DNA of 64,000 nucleotides from Balanoglossus misakiensis. Its lineage: Eukaryota > Hemichordata. Every line of letters starts with the position of its first letter. The first letter of the stretch is position 1. Shown in pieces: positions 37,701 through 50,133 of this stretch. A model generated the notes under the pieces. It saw only the letters and a program-made list of their open reading frames with translations, ran no database searches and had not been told where the DNA came from. The DNA lies in contig CM082583.2 in assembly GCA_040954595.2 (NCBI GenBank), positions 8,122,001-8,186,000 of the forward strand, written 5' to 3'. The position numbers and the translations under genes are program-made.

Positions 37701-37853
37701 CCATGGACCGAGAAAGCCAAAGCAATGTCCGACTTTGGAGACGATGAATATCCCAACATGCTTTGCGTCGAGGCAGGCCATGTCGCCAAACGGTACAGCT
37801 TGTCAGGGGGTGCCAAGTTTGAGGCCTCACAGACTCTGATAATCAAGCAGTGA
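34713..37853 (+). CDS. Glucose-6-phosphate 1-epimerase-like (aldose epimerase family)
   Basis: Ten exons: 34713-34782, 35404-35455, 35564-35622, 35828-35910, 36082-36155, 36365-36435, 36660-36766, 36955-37019, 37296-37387 and 37690-37853, giving 278 residues. This is the usual size of the hexose-6-phosphate mutarotase branch of the aldose-1-epimerase superfamily (yeast YMR099C, bacterial YeaD), which interconverts alpha and beta glucose-6-phosphate in the cytosol. Diagnostic motifs in order are GGIPLVFPNFGPW, PQHGFAR (phosphate-binding Arg), a catalytic His in LLHTYFRV, NVSAGRSILLKKS, VVWNPWTEKAKAMSDFGDD and the catalytic Glu in LCVEAGHV. No signal peptide is present. A pentamer repeat (GGATA)n starts inside the donor of intron 2 at about 35458. 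The family is well known from plants, fungi and bacteria; to my knowledge vertebrates lack a clear orthologue. Confidence 0.93.
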
Positions 37854-38758
37854 CTTGCAAGACTCTAGAAGCAGGGTCACTCCGTAGAGTCAAACCATGG
37901 CCTTGTTCAGAAAACGTTCTTGGGTGTGATAACTTGCAGAGGAGCACAGTTATGAAGAACATCCTTGATGATAAAATTACCGGGTAATAGTTTGGGGAAA
38001 TGTAATTTGCATAGTGGAATCTGGTGTCGTTTAATGCCTACTGGTAATTAATTTGGAAGGAGATGTGGCTCAATTAATATATACCCGTACACGACAACTT
38101 TCGGTAGATCATATGTGATCCTGCACAGACAGTGATACTGCCACCAGTGGCCAAAGATTGCAATCGGACCTCAAATGGGGCCCAATCTGGCTAAGTGTTC
38201 AATTGACCCTGCGGTGGCGCACTTTTATTGCGCGTGCCAATCACTGAAAACCTGTGATTGGCTATATTTAAATTGTCGGTCACATGGTAGCAGGTGTTAA
38301 ATGTGCAGAGGTGACGGCACATCTGTAATTATAACGTGGGGAGGGGCTTAATATGAAGCTTGTTTCTGTAATGTGGTAACACTATGCTAACTGCGGATCA
38401 AAGAATTCTGAGAGTGAGTAGCGTTCTGCATATTTGTTGCGTAGTTGCATATATGTGACGTCACTGGCCATACCCCTACCACCGCCTATCACCAAAGCGA
38501 GAGGGCTTTACTAAAATGCGAAGCCACATTAATCGATCGAAAACAAATCTAGACGTTGGGACATAAATTGAAGACATTTTCCCCTTTAGAAAGATTTATA
38601 AAAAGCTACTCACGAAACGGAGACCTTTGTAGCAGAGAACATAGAAAAAAAAACACAGCAATTCATCACAACTATTGCCTTTATTTTGTAGTTTTGCACC
38701 TAATTTTCAGTTTGGATATATGGCAAGTCCAGAACGAGTAACTAGTAAAAGCGTGCTA
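37854..38758. other. Convergent interval, epimerase-like 3' end to orphan gene 1 3' end
   Basis: Both flanking genes end here, so the interval holds two 3' untranslated regions. A minus-strand AATAAA lies near 38679, suitable for the orphan gene 1 transcript. No further gene seen. Confidence 0.55.
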
Positions 38759-39697
38759 TTAGTCATAGTAGACATACGCATTGTAACACAGGTAGTCGTT
38801 GTTCTCTGTGAAGTAGCAGTACTCAAATAAGGTGTCGCGTGTCTGTATGGCTGGCGGCGGTGGAAGAAAGCGGATATCCTCGGCGATGGTACTTGGGCAT
38901 TCCTGCAATATAAAAAAGGGGGGCCTTTTCTGTGACGCAAATTGTAATCGACTGTAACTAATATACATATTATCGTATTATCTTGACTTGGCGAGCAGGT
39001 AATTCCGACCAAGAAATGTTTATTAAAAAATTGCGTGCGTTTTTTGTAAAGGGAGGGGGAACAATGGCGTGCTCTAACTTACCGTGCCAATATCGCTGCA
39101 CTCGAAGATACCATATCCGTTGCTGTAGAAATCACCAGTGCATAATCCACACTGGTCTACTTCGTAACCAGTTAATGCGCCCTATATAAATTACATAAAA
39201 TGCACATTCGGCTAGGGGCTACATTTACAAATCCAGATTAGCTCTATCTTTGGACACAGTGTTAACGTATTAACAATAAAAGTTTGAACGTGATAGCAAG
39301 AGTAATATCATGATCCTTAGCTTGAGGGATAGTGATGTCTGACCATAATATCGATAACAAAAATAAAATAAAAAATAAATACCTGTTCAATATTTGTGTT
39401 GTTGTCCAATACGGGTTTCTGCACAGCGAAGAGTAGCACTGAGTCGGTACCGTCGATGTACTCAGATGTAGTGAAATAGAGCGCCCCACTGCCCACGGGC
39501 TGGAGTTGTTTGGTTTCCTTGTAAGCTTGCTCGATGTCGGCGGGACATTGCACGTTATAGGTGAGCCCTTTGTTACTAATCCCCGTTGAAAACGTCTTGG
39601 CATGGAACACGAAGCACGAGTTGGGAGTCGCTTTCAGGACGCCGCGCGCTGTTGCGCTGAACACCAAGAGCAGGCCAATCGACAGGAAAGATTTCAT
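38759..39697 (-). CDS. Small secreted cysteine-rich protein, orphan copy 1
   Basis: Three exons: 39383-39697, 39083-39181 and 38759-38902, giving 185 residues with both introns in phase 0. I do not recognise the family. The N-terminus (MKSFLSIGLLLVFSATARG) is a clear signal peptide. The mature part has eight cysteines: two in exon 1 (NSCFVF, VQCPAD), three in exon 2 (a CGLC pair and FECSD) and three in exon 3 (ECPST, EYCYF, YLCYN). Exon 2 is rich in Gly, Asn and Tyr, and exon 3 has a PPPP run. No membrane segment follows the signal, so it is predicted to be extracellular and disulfide-bonded. It has a close paralogue immediately upstream. No function is proposed. Confidence 0.85.
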
Positions 39698-40403
39698 CTC
39701 TTCTGCAGTGCGTGCAAATTTTTAACGTGTTGTTGCGGGAAAATCCTCAGCTCGATAAAACTTCGGGCGGTTTGTGGTCGGCTTTATAGCCCCTCTCAGT
39801 CCAAAACAGGTTAGCCTACAACAGAGACCTATAGCTACGATCGAATCAATCATTTAAAAATTATTGTTCAAATTGTTTACAAAGTGGTTATGTTGATTTA
39901 CTGCACCATCAATCTGTCTGATAATTCTCGAAACACGTGCTTCAAGTCTCATAGACGATGTAGACTGAGGTAACAAATCATCAGGTGAGATTCCAGAGGT
40001 CAATCTGACTTTATCAACCCCTAACAATAAACCACCTCAGGGTGTTCGCAGGCCAGAATCAAACGTGCACATACCGACACAAAAAAATCTTAGTAGTTCC
40101 ATTTTTTTATTGGTATTTTAAAAATGTTTCCTGTTTTTTTTGTTTACTTTTTTATTTTATTTTTACTATTTGTTGTAATGATGTATGGTGTTTACCAGTC
40201 ATTTCAGTTTTTCAGTTCTCTATAGGATAGCAAGCTTTATTCGACCATTTGGGCAGTTTTACATTTGCAGACATTTTCCAGTTAAAATATGAACAAAACA
40301 CGTATTGAAATTAATAAAAGTCGGCAGAGACGGTCTTGATCCCAGCGACACACATCATCGCGAAACCATCTCCCTTTTTTCACATTTTTGCTTCATTTTA
40401 CCA
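39698..40403. other. Spacer between orphan copies 1 and 2
   Basis: It contains the promoter of copy 1 and the 3' UTR of copy 2. Several T-rich runs lie at 40081-40170. No coding sequence seen. Confidence 0.55.
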
Positions 40404-41251
40404 TTAAAAGTAGGTATACGCATTGTAGCACAGGTAGTCGTTGTTCTCTGTGAAGTAGCAGTACTCGAATAAGGAGTCGTGAGTCTGCACGGCTGGAGGC
40501 GGTGGAAGGAAACGGATTTCCTCGGCGATGGTGCTTGGGCATGCCTGCAACAAGGGGAGAAGGAGACCAAATAGTACTACATTTATGTGTGTGCGAGAGA
40601 GGGGGGTAGGGAGGGAGAGAGACAGGGAGAAGGGGGAGGAGAGAAAACGATGACAGCTCTAACTTACCGTGCCAATATCGTTGCACTCGTAGATACCATA
40701 TCCGTTGCCGTACCAATTACCAGTGCAAATTCCACACTGGTCTACTTTGTACCCAGTTGAATTGCCCTGTATAAACGACATAAAAGACTTACATTTACAA
40801 ATCCAGATTAGCTTTATCTTGGGACACAGTGTTAACATTTTAACAATAAAACGTGACAGCAAGAGGAATATTGTGATCTGCATGAACGAGGGGTGGTGAT
40901 GTCTGACCACAATACCGACAAGAAAAAAAATACCTGTTCAATATATGGGTTGTTGTCCAATGTTTCTGTGTACACGCTGAAGAGAAGCACCGAATTCGTG
41001 CCATCGATGTATTCAGATGTAGTGAAATAGAGCGACCCACTGCCCTGCGGCGGGAGTTCTTTGGTTTCCTTGTAAGCCTGCTCGATGTTTTCGGGACATT
41101 TTACGTCATAGGTGATACCCTTATTATTAACCCCCGTTGAAAACGACTTGGCATAGAATACGAAGCACGAGTTGGGAGTCGCTTTCAGGACGCCGCGCGC
41201 TGCTGCGCTGAAGACCAAGAGCAGGCCAATCGACAGGAAAGAGTTCATCAT
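40404..41251 (-). CDS. Small secreted cysteine-rich protein, orphan copy 2
   Basis: Three exons: 40934-41251, 40668-40766 and 40404-40544, giving 185 residues. Exon 2 is exactly as long as in copy 1 (99 nt), and exons 1 and 3 differ by one codon each. The signal peptide (MNSFLSIGLLLVFSAAARG) and all eight mature cysteines are conserved. Residues that differ cluster around the exon 1/2 junction (QGNSTGYKVD versus QGALTGYEVD) and at the C-terminal end. Intron 1 is also alignable by eye between copies, so the duplication is fairly recent. The start could be either of two adjacent ATG codons. The family is unrecognised; a secreted structural, defence or ligand role are all open. Confidence 0.85.
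40592..40652. repeat. GA-rich simple repeat in intron 2 of orphan copy 2
   Basis: This is an imperfect purine tract of GAGA and GGGAG units. Copy 1 lacks it at the equivalent position, so it arose or expanded after duplication. Confidence 0.7.
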
Positions 41252-44200
41252 CGCTGCAGTGCGTGTTACTTGACGTGGGTGTACCGAAAAATCTTCAGGT
41301 CGATTTAACTTCGGACAGTAAAGGTCTGCCTTATTTAAAGACCAACTTTATAACCCCTCCCAGTGCAAAACAGATAACGACTAAGAAAGTCATTCAGGTC
41401 GAATGCATAATTTTAAGATTATCGATTACAAAGTGGTTATGTCAATTTACGACGTAAGCAATTTGTCTGGTTTTTGTCGAAACACATGTTACAAGTCTCA
41501 CAGACCGAGTAAACACTTTTACAGGTGACATCATGGCTACCCTATAACTGCATTGTGATACATAGTTCCTAACATATGTCTCTAAGAATTCTTCTTTTCG
41601 TTAAAAAGCCCAGGGAAAGAAACTTTACTCAGTTAGGATAATCACAGCATCATTTCAAGAACACCGGGAACGCATTAACAGACCATACGGACTCTATGTG
41701 CGTGTATTATTATGCGTCTTCAGACTAATACGAGGCCTTTATGCAAAACAGTTAGGGCCTATAGAACACTAGTGGTAGTACTCCTTATACATTTAGTAAA
41801 ATGAGATATTTAGCAAACGCGTTACTATGAAAATAATTAAACGATGAAAAAGTTGGGAGGACACACTGCCAAATGACATGTCATGAAAAGAGTAAAACAT
41901 TTATTTGGATGGGAAAGGCAACAATATTCATTTAAAGGCACCATCGTTCCGTGAGGATTAACGGGCATTGTTGCCTCTCCGGGATTTGAAGGTGAGACGG
42001 TGGCGTAAGTTGTAATGGTAATCACCGGTAAAGTACACTAACTACAGATAGGGGCACTGACAGTTGTTGCAAAGTTGACAGTCCGCAAACAAATTGGAGA
42101 GTTTTATGAGGACGTCATACTGGTATCGGCAAATTATTACACGTTCGTGATACACTTTGTCGGATTTATGACTGCAAGCGTGTGAATTTTTCCTCACCTT
42201 GTTCATAATTATCTTATCTTAAAACAGAAATGCCTGTGTTTAAAGTTCGGCTTGTACTACATATGGATGCTTTTGTGAACTAGTTCTCTGCAGAATTTTA
42301 CTACGTGTTAGGGGGTCAAATTACATTATAATAATTGCATTCTGGGTAAAAGGTGGACAATCACTGTAGTATGAGTTTGAAGGAATGATGTTAACTGTAT
42401 TTCATGGCTTCCTTTGTCAGATCAAACATTTCTGTCTTTGTAGTTAATAAAGTCAGGTTCGATAGCACTCTATAGAGCTTTCGGGGACATGTGGTCTCCT
42501 TCTTGAGAGGCTATAATGGAATACACTGCAAACACCACGTAAGGCCCATGCATGCTGTCACCATGGATCTGAAACGGCAAAGTCACAGATCCTTGAAGTT
42601 GTGCATTGATAACAAAAGCAACCAAAACACCAGCGCTCAGTTTTGTTACTTAGTAAAACTTTACTTGAATTGTGTCAAATGGTGTCTTTCTTTGGACTAG
42701 ATTTTGTAATGTTATACAGGTTCTACATTTCTATGTTGTAAGCTATTGGTTCACTACACAGGCCATTTTCATGACCCCTGAGGGACCTTACATCATGGCG
42801 TTATATTGGTATGAAATCGTACATCATTCAACATGGCACACAACATTCACCCATTTGAAATAGACAAAAGTTTATACTCAAAATGGGGAAACTCATACCA
42901 ACAAAATGCCAGGATGTAAAGGTCACATAGGGGTCACAAGTGTGACCTACTTCAGATCAAAGCTGCTTGGCCACAGGCCAAGCATTGACATATCACTTCA
43001 AGAAATAAACGTCAGTATTTTGTCAAAGTATGATGTATGCATTACAAAAATGCTGGGGGTTAAAGATAAACTCAGACCCGTTCTCTCTAGGGTCTATGCA
43101 CAAACTCGATATTCTTTATAGTTTCGTTCTAGTTTCCATCTTTAGAAGTTCAAATCTGGGGAGGGTGGAGCAGATGACAAATTTCTGTGCTCTCACTGGC
43201 AAATGTAGTGTCCACCATTGTTAGGGCGGACCACTGGAAAACTCAATTTAACATCAGATCGAAAAAGCTAGGTAGAGCAACGAAATACAAAAGTGTATCA
43301 AGTTTAAGAAGTAAGGTTTACTATAAAGTCTGAGTACGCACCATACAACAAGATCTAACAGAGAGCCTCTATAAAAGAAATTACAAGTTTTATTTTATGA
43401 TTGCAATTTTTGAAATGAACATAATTTTGACCAAGCTTTCACCTACAATTACGACCTTCACAAGCATTTGCACCCTACTACAAAAGAGCCTGGTTGTTAG
43501 CACGACAACCAGTTTAACATTTACTGCAAGAGCTGTTCCTGTTGGAGACACTCCCAGGATCTTAAATTCACCAAGCAAGTTGTTGAATAGTAGCGACGGT
43601 TTTTCGCCGGCTGGAAATTGTAAATATGTTACACTCACAGTGCACATTCCCATGGTTGGTACTTATCCTTAATTAAAAAAATCAACTTGTACTGCCTGAA
43701 TGATTTCTACATATGGAAGTTGTCTTTTTTCATATAAGCATGCAGTTCGGGGTAAAACGGGGTTTTAAACACTTTTGGAAGGACATGTAACAACCATAGG
43801 ATTTTGCACACTGTCTAACAAATATTTTCATCAGAAGAAAAAAAAAATGCCACTTTAAAAGTCCCTAGAAGTTCACATGAGGGTTTACCTGTTAAATTAA
43901 CATACTGTTTTCACTTTCCCATTTTGGGTCAAATTGAGTTTCAATGAAGTGAGATAGCACCATTGAGTCATCTCTGGTCTAGGCAGCTCACTTTAACATG
44001 GGCTGTACAATATGTTACATAAGTATAAAAAAAATTCCTATTACTACCCTAAAATGCAACGGAATTATTGAGCTTTCTGTCAAATCATGAATCTTTTGAT
44101 ATTAATACATAGTTGCTTTTGTAATAAATACACACTTGATTACAAATTTCTCAAAGTACCCAGACTTGAAGGAGTTTTCTCATTGGCCCCAGTTTCGCTC

Positions 44201-44896
44201 CCCCCCCCCCCTTTGGAAAACATTTTGTGTTTTTGCAGTGGCCTCATTTGAGTTGCTAAAGACTGCAGATTACCCTTGGCTCCAAACATGACTCTAGTTA
44301 AACAAGTCAGCTTAGCACACTACAAGTAAGTTTCCTGGGGGTTTCAAACAGGATGAGCGTGTGAGTGTGTGTGTGTGTGTGAGCTAGCCAGAAATATATG
44401 CAAGTTTTCTTCCGCTCCCTGCACATTGCTGCATCCGGAGAAATAAGGCCAAAGGTCACAAAGAGAGGCAACTTGTCCCCGAAGACCTCGAAAGAGTATT
44501 TTGAACACACATAAATATTACCACTACAGAGTTTTTCCTCAAAACAGGGCTTCTACATTGCAGATACAAAGAACTTTTTTCTCTCTTTTGTAAATTTTCA
44601 TATTCATAGGTTTAAGAACAGAATCAGTTAAATATCTTATTGTATAAAATCAAAATATGAGAGGGTGGAACAAACTGCTGCTACCTAGAAGTACGTATGT
44701 CCTCGCAGAGAACAACATATACTGTATTTCATTTTAAACACACCAAAAAAAATCCATTTCTGAAAATTGAATGTTCAGTCTATACATTATACTGTACATT
44801 AAATGCAGGCAAAGCTGGGATAGGCTTATTCATTTGACATTTTTTTTATAATCATGAGATTACAAATGTGTGTCTCAGCAAGCCGACGATCTCTTT
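41252..44896. other. No gene recognised; right part probably ARIH1 3' UTR
   Basis: Only short open frames without domains are seen; the frames around 43390-43672 are open on both strands but match nothing I know. The stretch adjoining the ARIH1 stop codon is A/T-rich and could be a long 3' UTR, which is usual for ARIH1 in vertebrates. A GT repeat lies at about 44359-44382 and a C run at 44200-44211. Confidence 0.45.
44359..44382. repeat. GT dinucleotide repeat
   Basis: A short GTGTGT tract in the probable ARIH1 3' UTR or intergenic DNA. Confidence 0.85.
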
Positions 44897-47800
44897 TCAT
44901 TCGATGTACTCCCATAGGTCCCTATCGTAGCCTTCATGTACGTGTTCTAGTAATACTTTACGTCTGCTTTCACAATACCTGGAAAGATTTGAAAAATGAA
45001 AAATAAGTGTCATTGAAATTAACGGCTATAACAGATCACAGAATCTGACATTAAATATTTCACACGACACTTTCCAAACATTTTTAAATTCTCCGACTCT
45101 CTTACCTATATTTGTCTTGCACTTTCTGTTTGATATCTACTAGTGAATCCTGGGTAATATCTCTTTCTAAATACTCCGACAAGGTTTCTGTTGCATTTTC
45201 AAGGTCTTTCTGATTTTCCTACATGGGGGGAAAACACAAACAAGCGAAATCAATTCCAGGTCAACCACGCACACAAGTCTGAGAGATACCGATCCAAATT
45301 GGTCTTGAAAGACATCTATGAACTTGTATTTACCTCAAATATAATCGACTGGTTATTCTTCCGTAGATAATACGCAAATACATAGGTATACATGAGCGTC
45401 TGTCGGCAGAGACAGAGGACGTCCACCGCTTTCTTCAAGAACTGAACTTCAATCCACGACATGTTGTGGTGTTGCATCTCCTCCATCTTGGCCCGGATCT
45501 GAGCGTACAGTTTGTTCTCAAACCGCAGACTTTGCATATGGTTCATGTAGCGATTGCAATAGAATAAGTAACGTTGAAGAGCTGCTCGTGATTTCTGCGA
45601 GGGGGAAGAAAAACGCGATAATTAATCTGTGCCTAACAGCCTCTTTTGATATCATGAAAATTTCTTTCCGCGAACATTTCCCGTTATACAGTATTCACTC
45701 CTTTAATGACAGTCAATTAAAAAAAAAATACACAATGCAAAGAGAGCACTAGTCTATACACATCTACATTTAACAATAAACCCACAGAATTTCTGGGGGG
45801 GACAACTTACACTCACCTCCTGGGCGTCTCTGGCCTTCTTCGCTTCATCCTCGTTGTAGCGGTTACAATTGTACCAAGACGAACCGTGGGGTTCCCAAGG
45901 GCCCAGACACACCCAACAGAAGTCAGCCTGCAAGGTATAATAATATCCATGAATGAGCAGAATTCAACAAGTGCTTTTATTTCTTACCCGTTGTACATAC
46001 ATCACGTTCGGTGTGGTGTCTATCTTGACATGAAATCCACAGATACATTTTCAGGCCATACAAGGGACTCGTTCTCACCTTACAATTCTGGTTCCTGCAC
46101 ACCATATGGTTGCATCCACCATCTTTTTCTATTGTAACATGGCACTTAGGGCATTCTTTTGTGTTAGCAGCGATCCAGTTTGAGGTCTCACTGTCATCGT
46201 CACATTTCTTTATCCACTTCCTCAACCACTGCAAGCAAAACACAAGATAATACATTACTGTCTGGATATGTCTTTTCTCAGTGCTCATAAAGTATTGGAT
46301 ATTAACAATATTTGGCACGCACACACACACACCTGTCATCTGCCGATAACCCAGAGTTAATTCTAGATTGCATTAGATGTTTGTGACATACCTTGCATTT
46401 GACTGGATCGTGCCAATTCTCTGAGCAATTGAAACTGGAGAGTCAAACCAAACAGAGCAAATTATCAGTACAGCACGGCTTTGTCAATTTAATTCTCCAT
46501 ATCACATTTGTATAACGCTTGAAAAAAAGTCAGCCATCAACCCTTCAAATAGTTTATAATTCTACCGACTACTTCTATAAACACCCTGTGAACATGTGCA
46601 TGATACCACAGTCTACTGACATACTGAAATTATCTTTATGATATCTCCCATATCAGCAACATGTGTGTAGATATCAAACATGGTAAAAAGTGCAACTAAG
46701 ATGCCTATGTTGAGGTGTACAATGTAGGACCCTGTGGAGATTATTACTCACCAGTACGTGTGTCCACATAAACAGACGACCGGCTTTGCATCCACGTAGC
46801 TAACTTTGATAGCGTTGGGACAGTCTGGCGCGGGGCACCATTTCATTAACCGATTACACACTACAAAGCTATTGGTGATAATGTGTTGATACTTTAACTT
46901 TACCCTAGGGTCTTTCACTAGTTTCCTGTGGAAAAGAAGTAGTGACACGTGAACGGTCAGTTAGAAAGGTCACAGATTTGTCTGAAGGGAAATGGATTAA
47001 CTTCTTGGGTGTTTCAATAGAGAACAGTTTTTGTCAAACATGAACACAGGACAACCACCAGCAAACGCAAGAACCTAATCCTAAGTATGTTCGTTTCATC
47101 TCTCAATCGATACTTACATGACAGTAGCGTCATCTACTAAGATATCACAAGCATGGGCTGCACAAGATATTGTCTGAAAAACAAAGCACAATGCAGTAGT
47201 TTGAGAAACAGCTGACTCCAACAACCTTCAGTAGCAACACACGAGATAACTGCAGACTAAATGACATGAAGCACCATTCCAATGATTGGAATTTATGACT
47301 CACCCAGTGGGGAAAAAAATGTTGCAAGAACAGATACTGGAATTTTTGTAGGATGATCAGCCAATGAAGCTGAGACTCTCACTAAAGTTTTACAGCAAGT
47401 TTCTATTCAAGCTCTCGGCAAGGTGTTGATACAAGAAGGAAGACCTTTGGAATGTTAAGTGTAATGTGACACTCCTGGTCCATGCGTGTATGTATTGAGT
47501 TATAAACTTGACGAGGGTGATTTACACTAATTAATAATAATACTAACCTGCCCCATGCCTTCTTCCATAATTTTTGTAGTTAAATACTCTGTCCAACATT
47601 CTACACAAAATTTATGACCACATTCTAGGCCTGTTAAATGCTGCAAGGCAAAAGATTAACGTATTAACAAAAGTCCATCAGCTCACTTGTCAATTACGCA
47701 TATACATTCTAAGATGCATTGAAATACCCCCCATCAAGGTTCTAAGTTTCTTCCAAGTTTTTCTCCTGTCTACCAGAGATGGCGCTCTTCTGCACGGAAC

Positions 47801-49102
47801 TCATCCCAATGGCCAAGCAGATGTACAAATGTTTCAAGCAAAAAGTTAATCTGTTTACTTACTGCCAGGGCAATTGTATTGAGACAAATTTCACATATAA
47901 CATCACTACTAGCTAATGCAGAAGATGATCTAGTATTCACATGTGTCTGCAAGAGAGGAAAGAAATAGTAAGTTGGATTTATTTTTGTCATTTAGCAGCA
48001 AAGTGAAGCATACCTTAGTATTCATTAGGAACACGTTTCAATAGGCACAAATGGATGTAAAGAGATTTTGATAAAGAACATTGTGCCCATTTCTAAAGCT
48101 TACCCTAGGTTTCACTGATCTATGAGGATTCACAACGTGCGCCTCCTCAAATAACTTTTCTTGGTCTTCCCCGTAGTACCGTTCCATGAGTTTTTCTTTG
48201 TCCCATTTGAAATGGTTCAGTAAAATTCTTGTAATGGTGGCAGGAATCTGAAAGGTGAAATGGATGTCAGCAGATATCCACAGTAAACATGTGAATGACA
48301 TCATTTCAAGGGGAACTGGTCCCCCCCCCCTTCTTTGACAAATTGCTAGGGAGTGCCAACATGCCAACAGGGGGTGAATCTCCCCATGATCCCCCAATCT
48401 AGATGAAACACTGGTCACTGATGACACAGTGTTTTTCTGTTCATTCGATTTCACACTTTTGGGTCGCAATTATTCGGATAAGTGGCGGAAGTGACGATGG
48501 AAATATTTTCACCTGCATATTATCATGGGGATTTAGCATTGACCTGACCCACTAAAGTAACAGCTTCACACCTTCCCACTGGACGTGCCCTTTCCATTTC
48601 ACTGAAACACATTTGCAGTTATAGTGCTCATCATCACTCGACATGCTGGCTATTTGTGGCCAATGCACGGTAGTTTGATTCTCGCCTGATTGGAGACAGT
48701 CGGCGGGTAAACTGCGAAAATTCCAAGTATTTGATTCATACTGAACAAAACACGGTTATATGCACATAGGTGGCCGCCATCTTGGATTTTTTCCCCAAGT
48801 GTCAACCTCTGTTTTCGACTGCCCAACATCGGGTCAAGACACCGATCTCGCACAAATGACAAAGTTTATACCTCAACGACGGCATTAACTTCTTTAATGC
48901 AATCCACCATGTGTTGGACAATCTTATCCGGCGTTAAAACTTCGAACGGGAATTCATCCTCTTGGTCATGTCTATCGTGATGCTCTGACGTCTCTGCTTC
49001 ACCGATTCCTAATCCAATATCAAAGTGATCCTCTTCAACGTCACTTGATTCAGGCTCGGCATCCTCCTCGTCATCATACATGAAATCCTCATCCGAGTCC
49101 AT
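44897..49102 (-). CDS. ARIH1: RBR E3 ubiquitin ligase ariadne-1
   Basis: Twelve exons: 48872-49102, 48104-48247, 47863-47946, 47548-47640, 47118-47173, 46752-46925, 46392-46434, 46079-46228, 45817-45927, 45334-45594, 45106-45218 and 44897-44978, giving 513 residues. ARIH1 is a RING-between-RING ligase that cooperates with neddylated cullin-RING ligases. Domains in order: acidic N-terminus (about 1-50), UBA-like region ([16 protein letters not shown]), RING1 (CEIC to [11 protein letters not shown]), IBR (WCPAPDC to [11 protein letters not shown]), RING2/Rcat ([18 protein letters not shown] with the catalytic Cys in GGCNHM), and the Ariadne domain to the C-terminus (DLWEYIE). It is shorter than human (about 557) mainly because the long Gly-rich N-terminal tract of vertebrates is missing. 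The first ATG in frame is at 49102. Confidence 0.97.
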
Positions 49103-50133
49103 TTCGCACAAAACCTTTGCGAAGTTGAATTATTTGTTCCCGATCAAACTACCCCACTTCTACTGTTTCAACACACTTCAACATTAACAGTCTGCTTGGT
49201 CATTCGCGTTTATGCTGATGACGTCATGCTCGGGTGTGGAGAATGGAAAATGACTCATTCCCTAAAATGTAAAATTACTGCAGATGCAGCCTTGATCAGG
49301 ATACATTAATAAATCCGGTGAAGTGCGAAAGCAACAATGAAAATCGTTATTTGCGGCTTCAGAGTATACCTTCCGTGAAAAACCTGAATGGCTTCCGAAG
49401 ATGACATCATCTTCGGAATACATTGTCGCCATGCATTATGGGAATAACCATTCATTCGTCAAAAGACAAATGAACATCGGGCACAAGCTTGTCTCTCGTG
49501 AATCACGTCACCTGCTCGTTTTGGGCAGACATAAAAGTTCACTACAACCTTGTTTGTAGCTGGTTTTCACTTGAGTTTTATTTTCAAATAAATATTTTTT
49601 GAATGATGATTTGAGTAAGGCCACCTTCTGCTTGATCATGTGTACACATTGACATTGATGACAGGTCGAAAGAGGCCTTTTATAACAAGGTCAATTCAAT
49701 ATTTATATGAATATCAAGGATTTCAAATTAAGAGTAACAGGTCAAGTTCATCAGATTGAAAGCTGAAAACCTTGAATGATTATGAAAATGTTGGACCATG
49801 ATGAACTTACCAGTAATATGACATACAAGGTTTATTCTTTCAGAAACACAATATTTATTTGTGACATACAATTAAAATATCCATTGTAAAAAAAGGAAAA
49901 TAAATATTTCCTCTCCACTGCAATCAGAATATTTTTTTCAAGGACTAGCAACTCATATTCTAGAAATATGAAATACCCAGTCGCTGTTCAACAAAAGTGC
50001 TATTTGAGTTGAAACTATGAGCACCATTACAAATGCAGATCTTCCAACAAACAGTGCACCTGCACTGATTTATGGATTGCGTTCCTTGGCACGCAGGAAT
50101 ATACGAAACATGACATCAAGTCATTGCTATTGA
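49103..50133. other. Interval between ARIH1 5' end and PTCD2 3' end
   Basis: It holds the ARIH1 promoter and 5' UTR on the left and the A/T-rich PTCD2 3' UTR on the right. No gene is recognised. ARIH1 and PTCD2 are on the same strand, so PTCD2 lies upstream of ARIH1. Confidence 0.55.

Noticed and set aside
34713-37853. First guess that this was a DNA checkpoint gene
   Set aside because: Assembling the ten exons gave the mutarotase motifs PQHGFAR, LLHTYFRV and LCVEAGHV, which fix the family as aldose epimerase.
43390-43672. Overlapping open frames on both strands
   Set aside because: No domain, no splice context and position within the probable ARIH1 3' region; open on both strands by chance.
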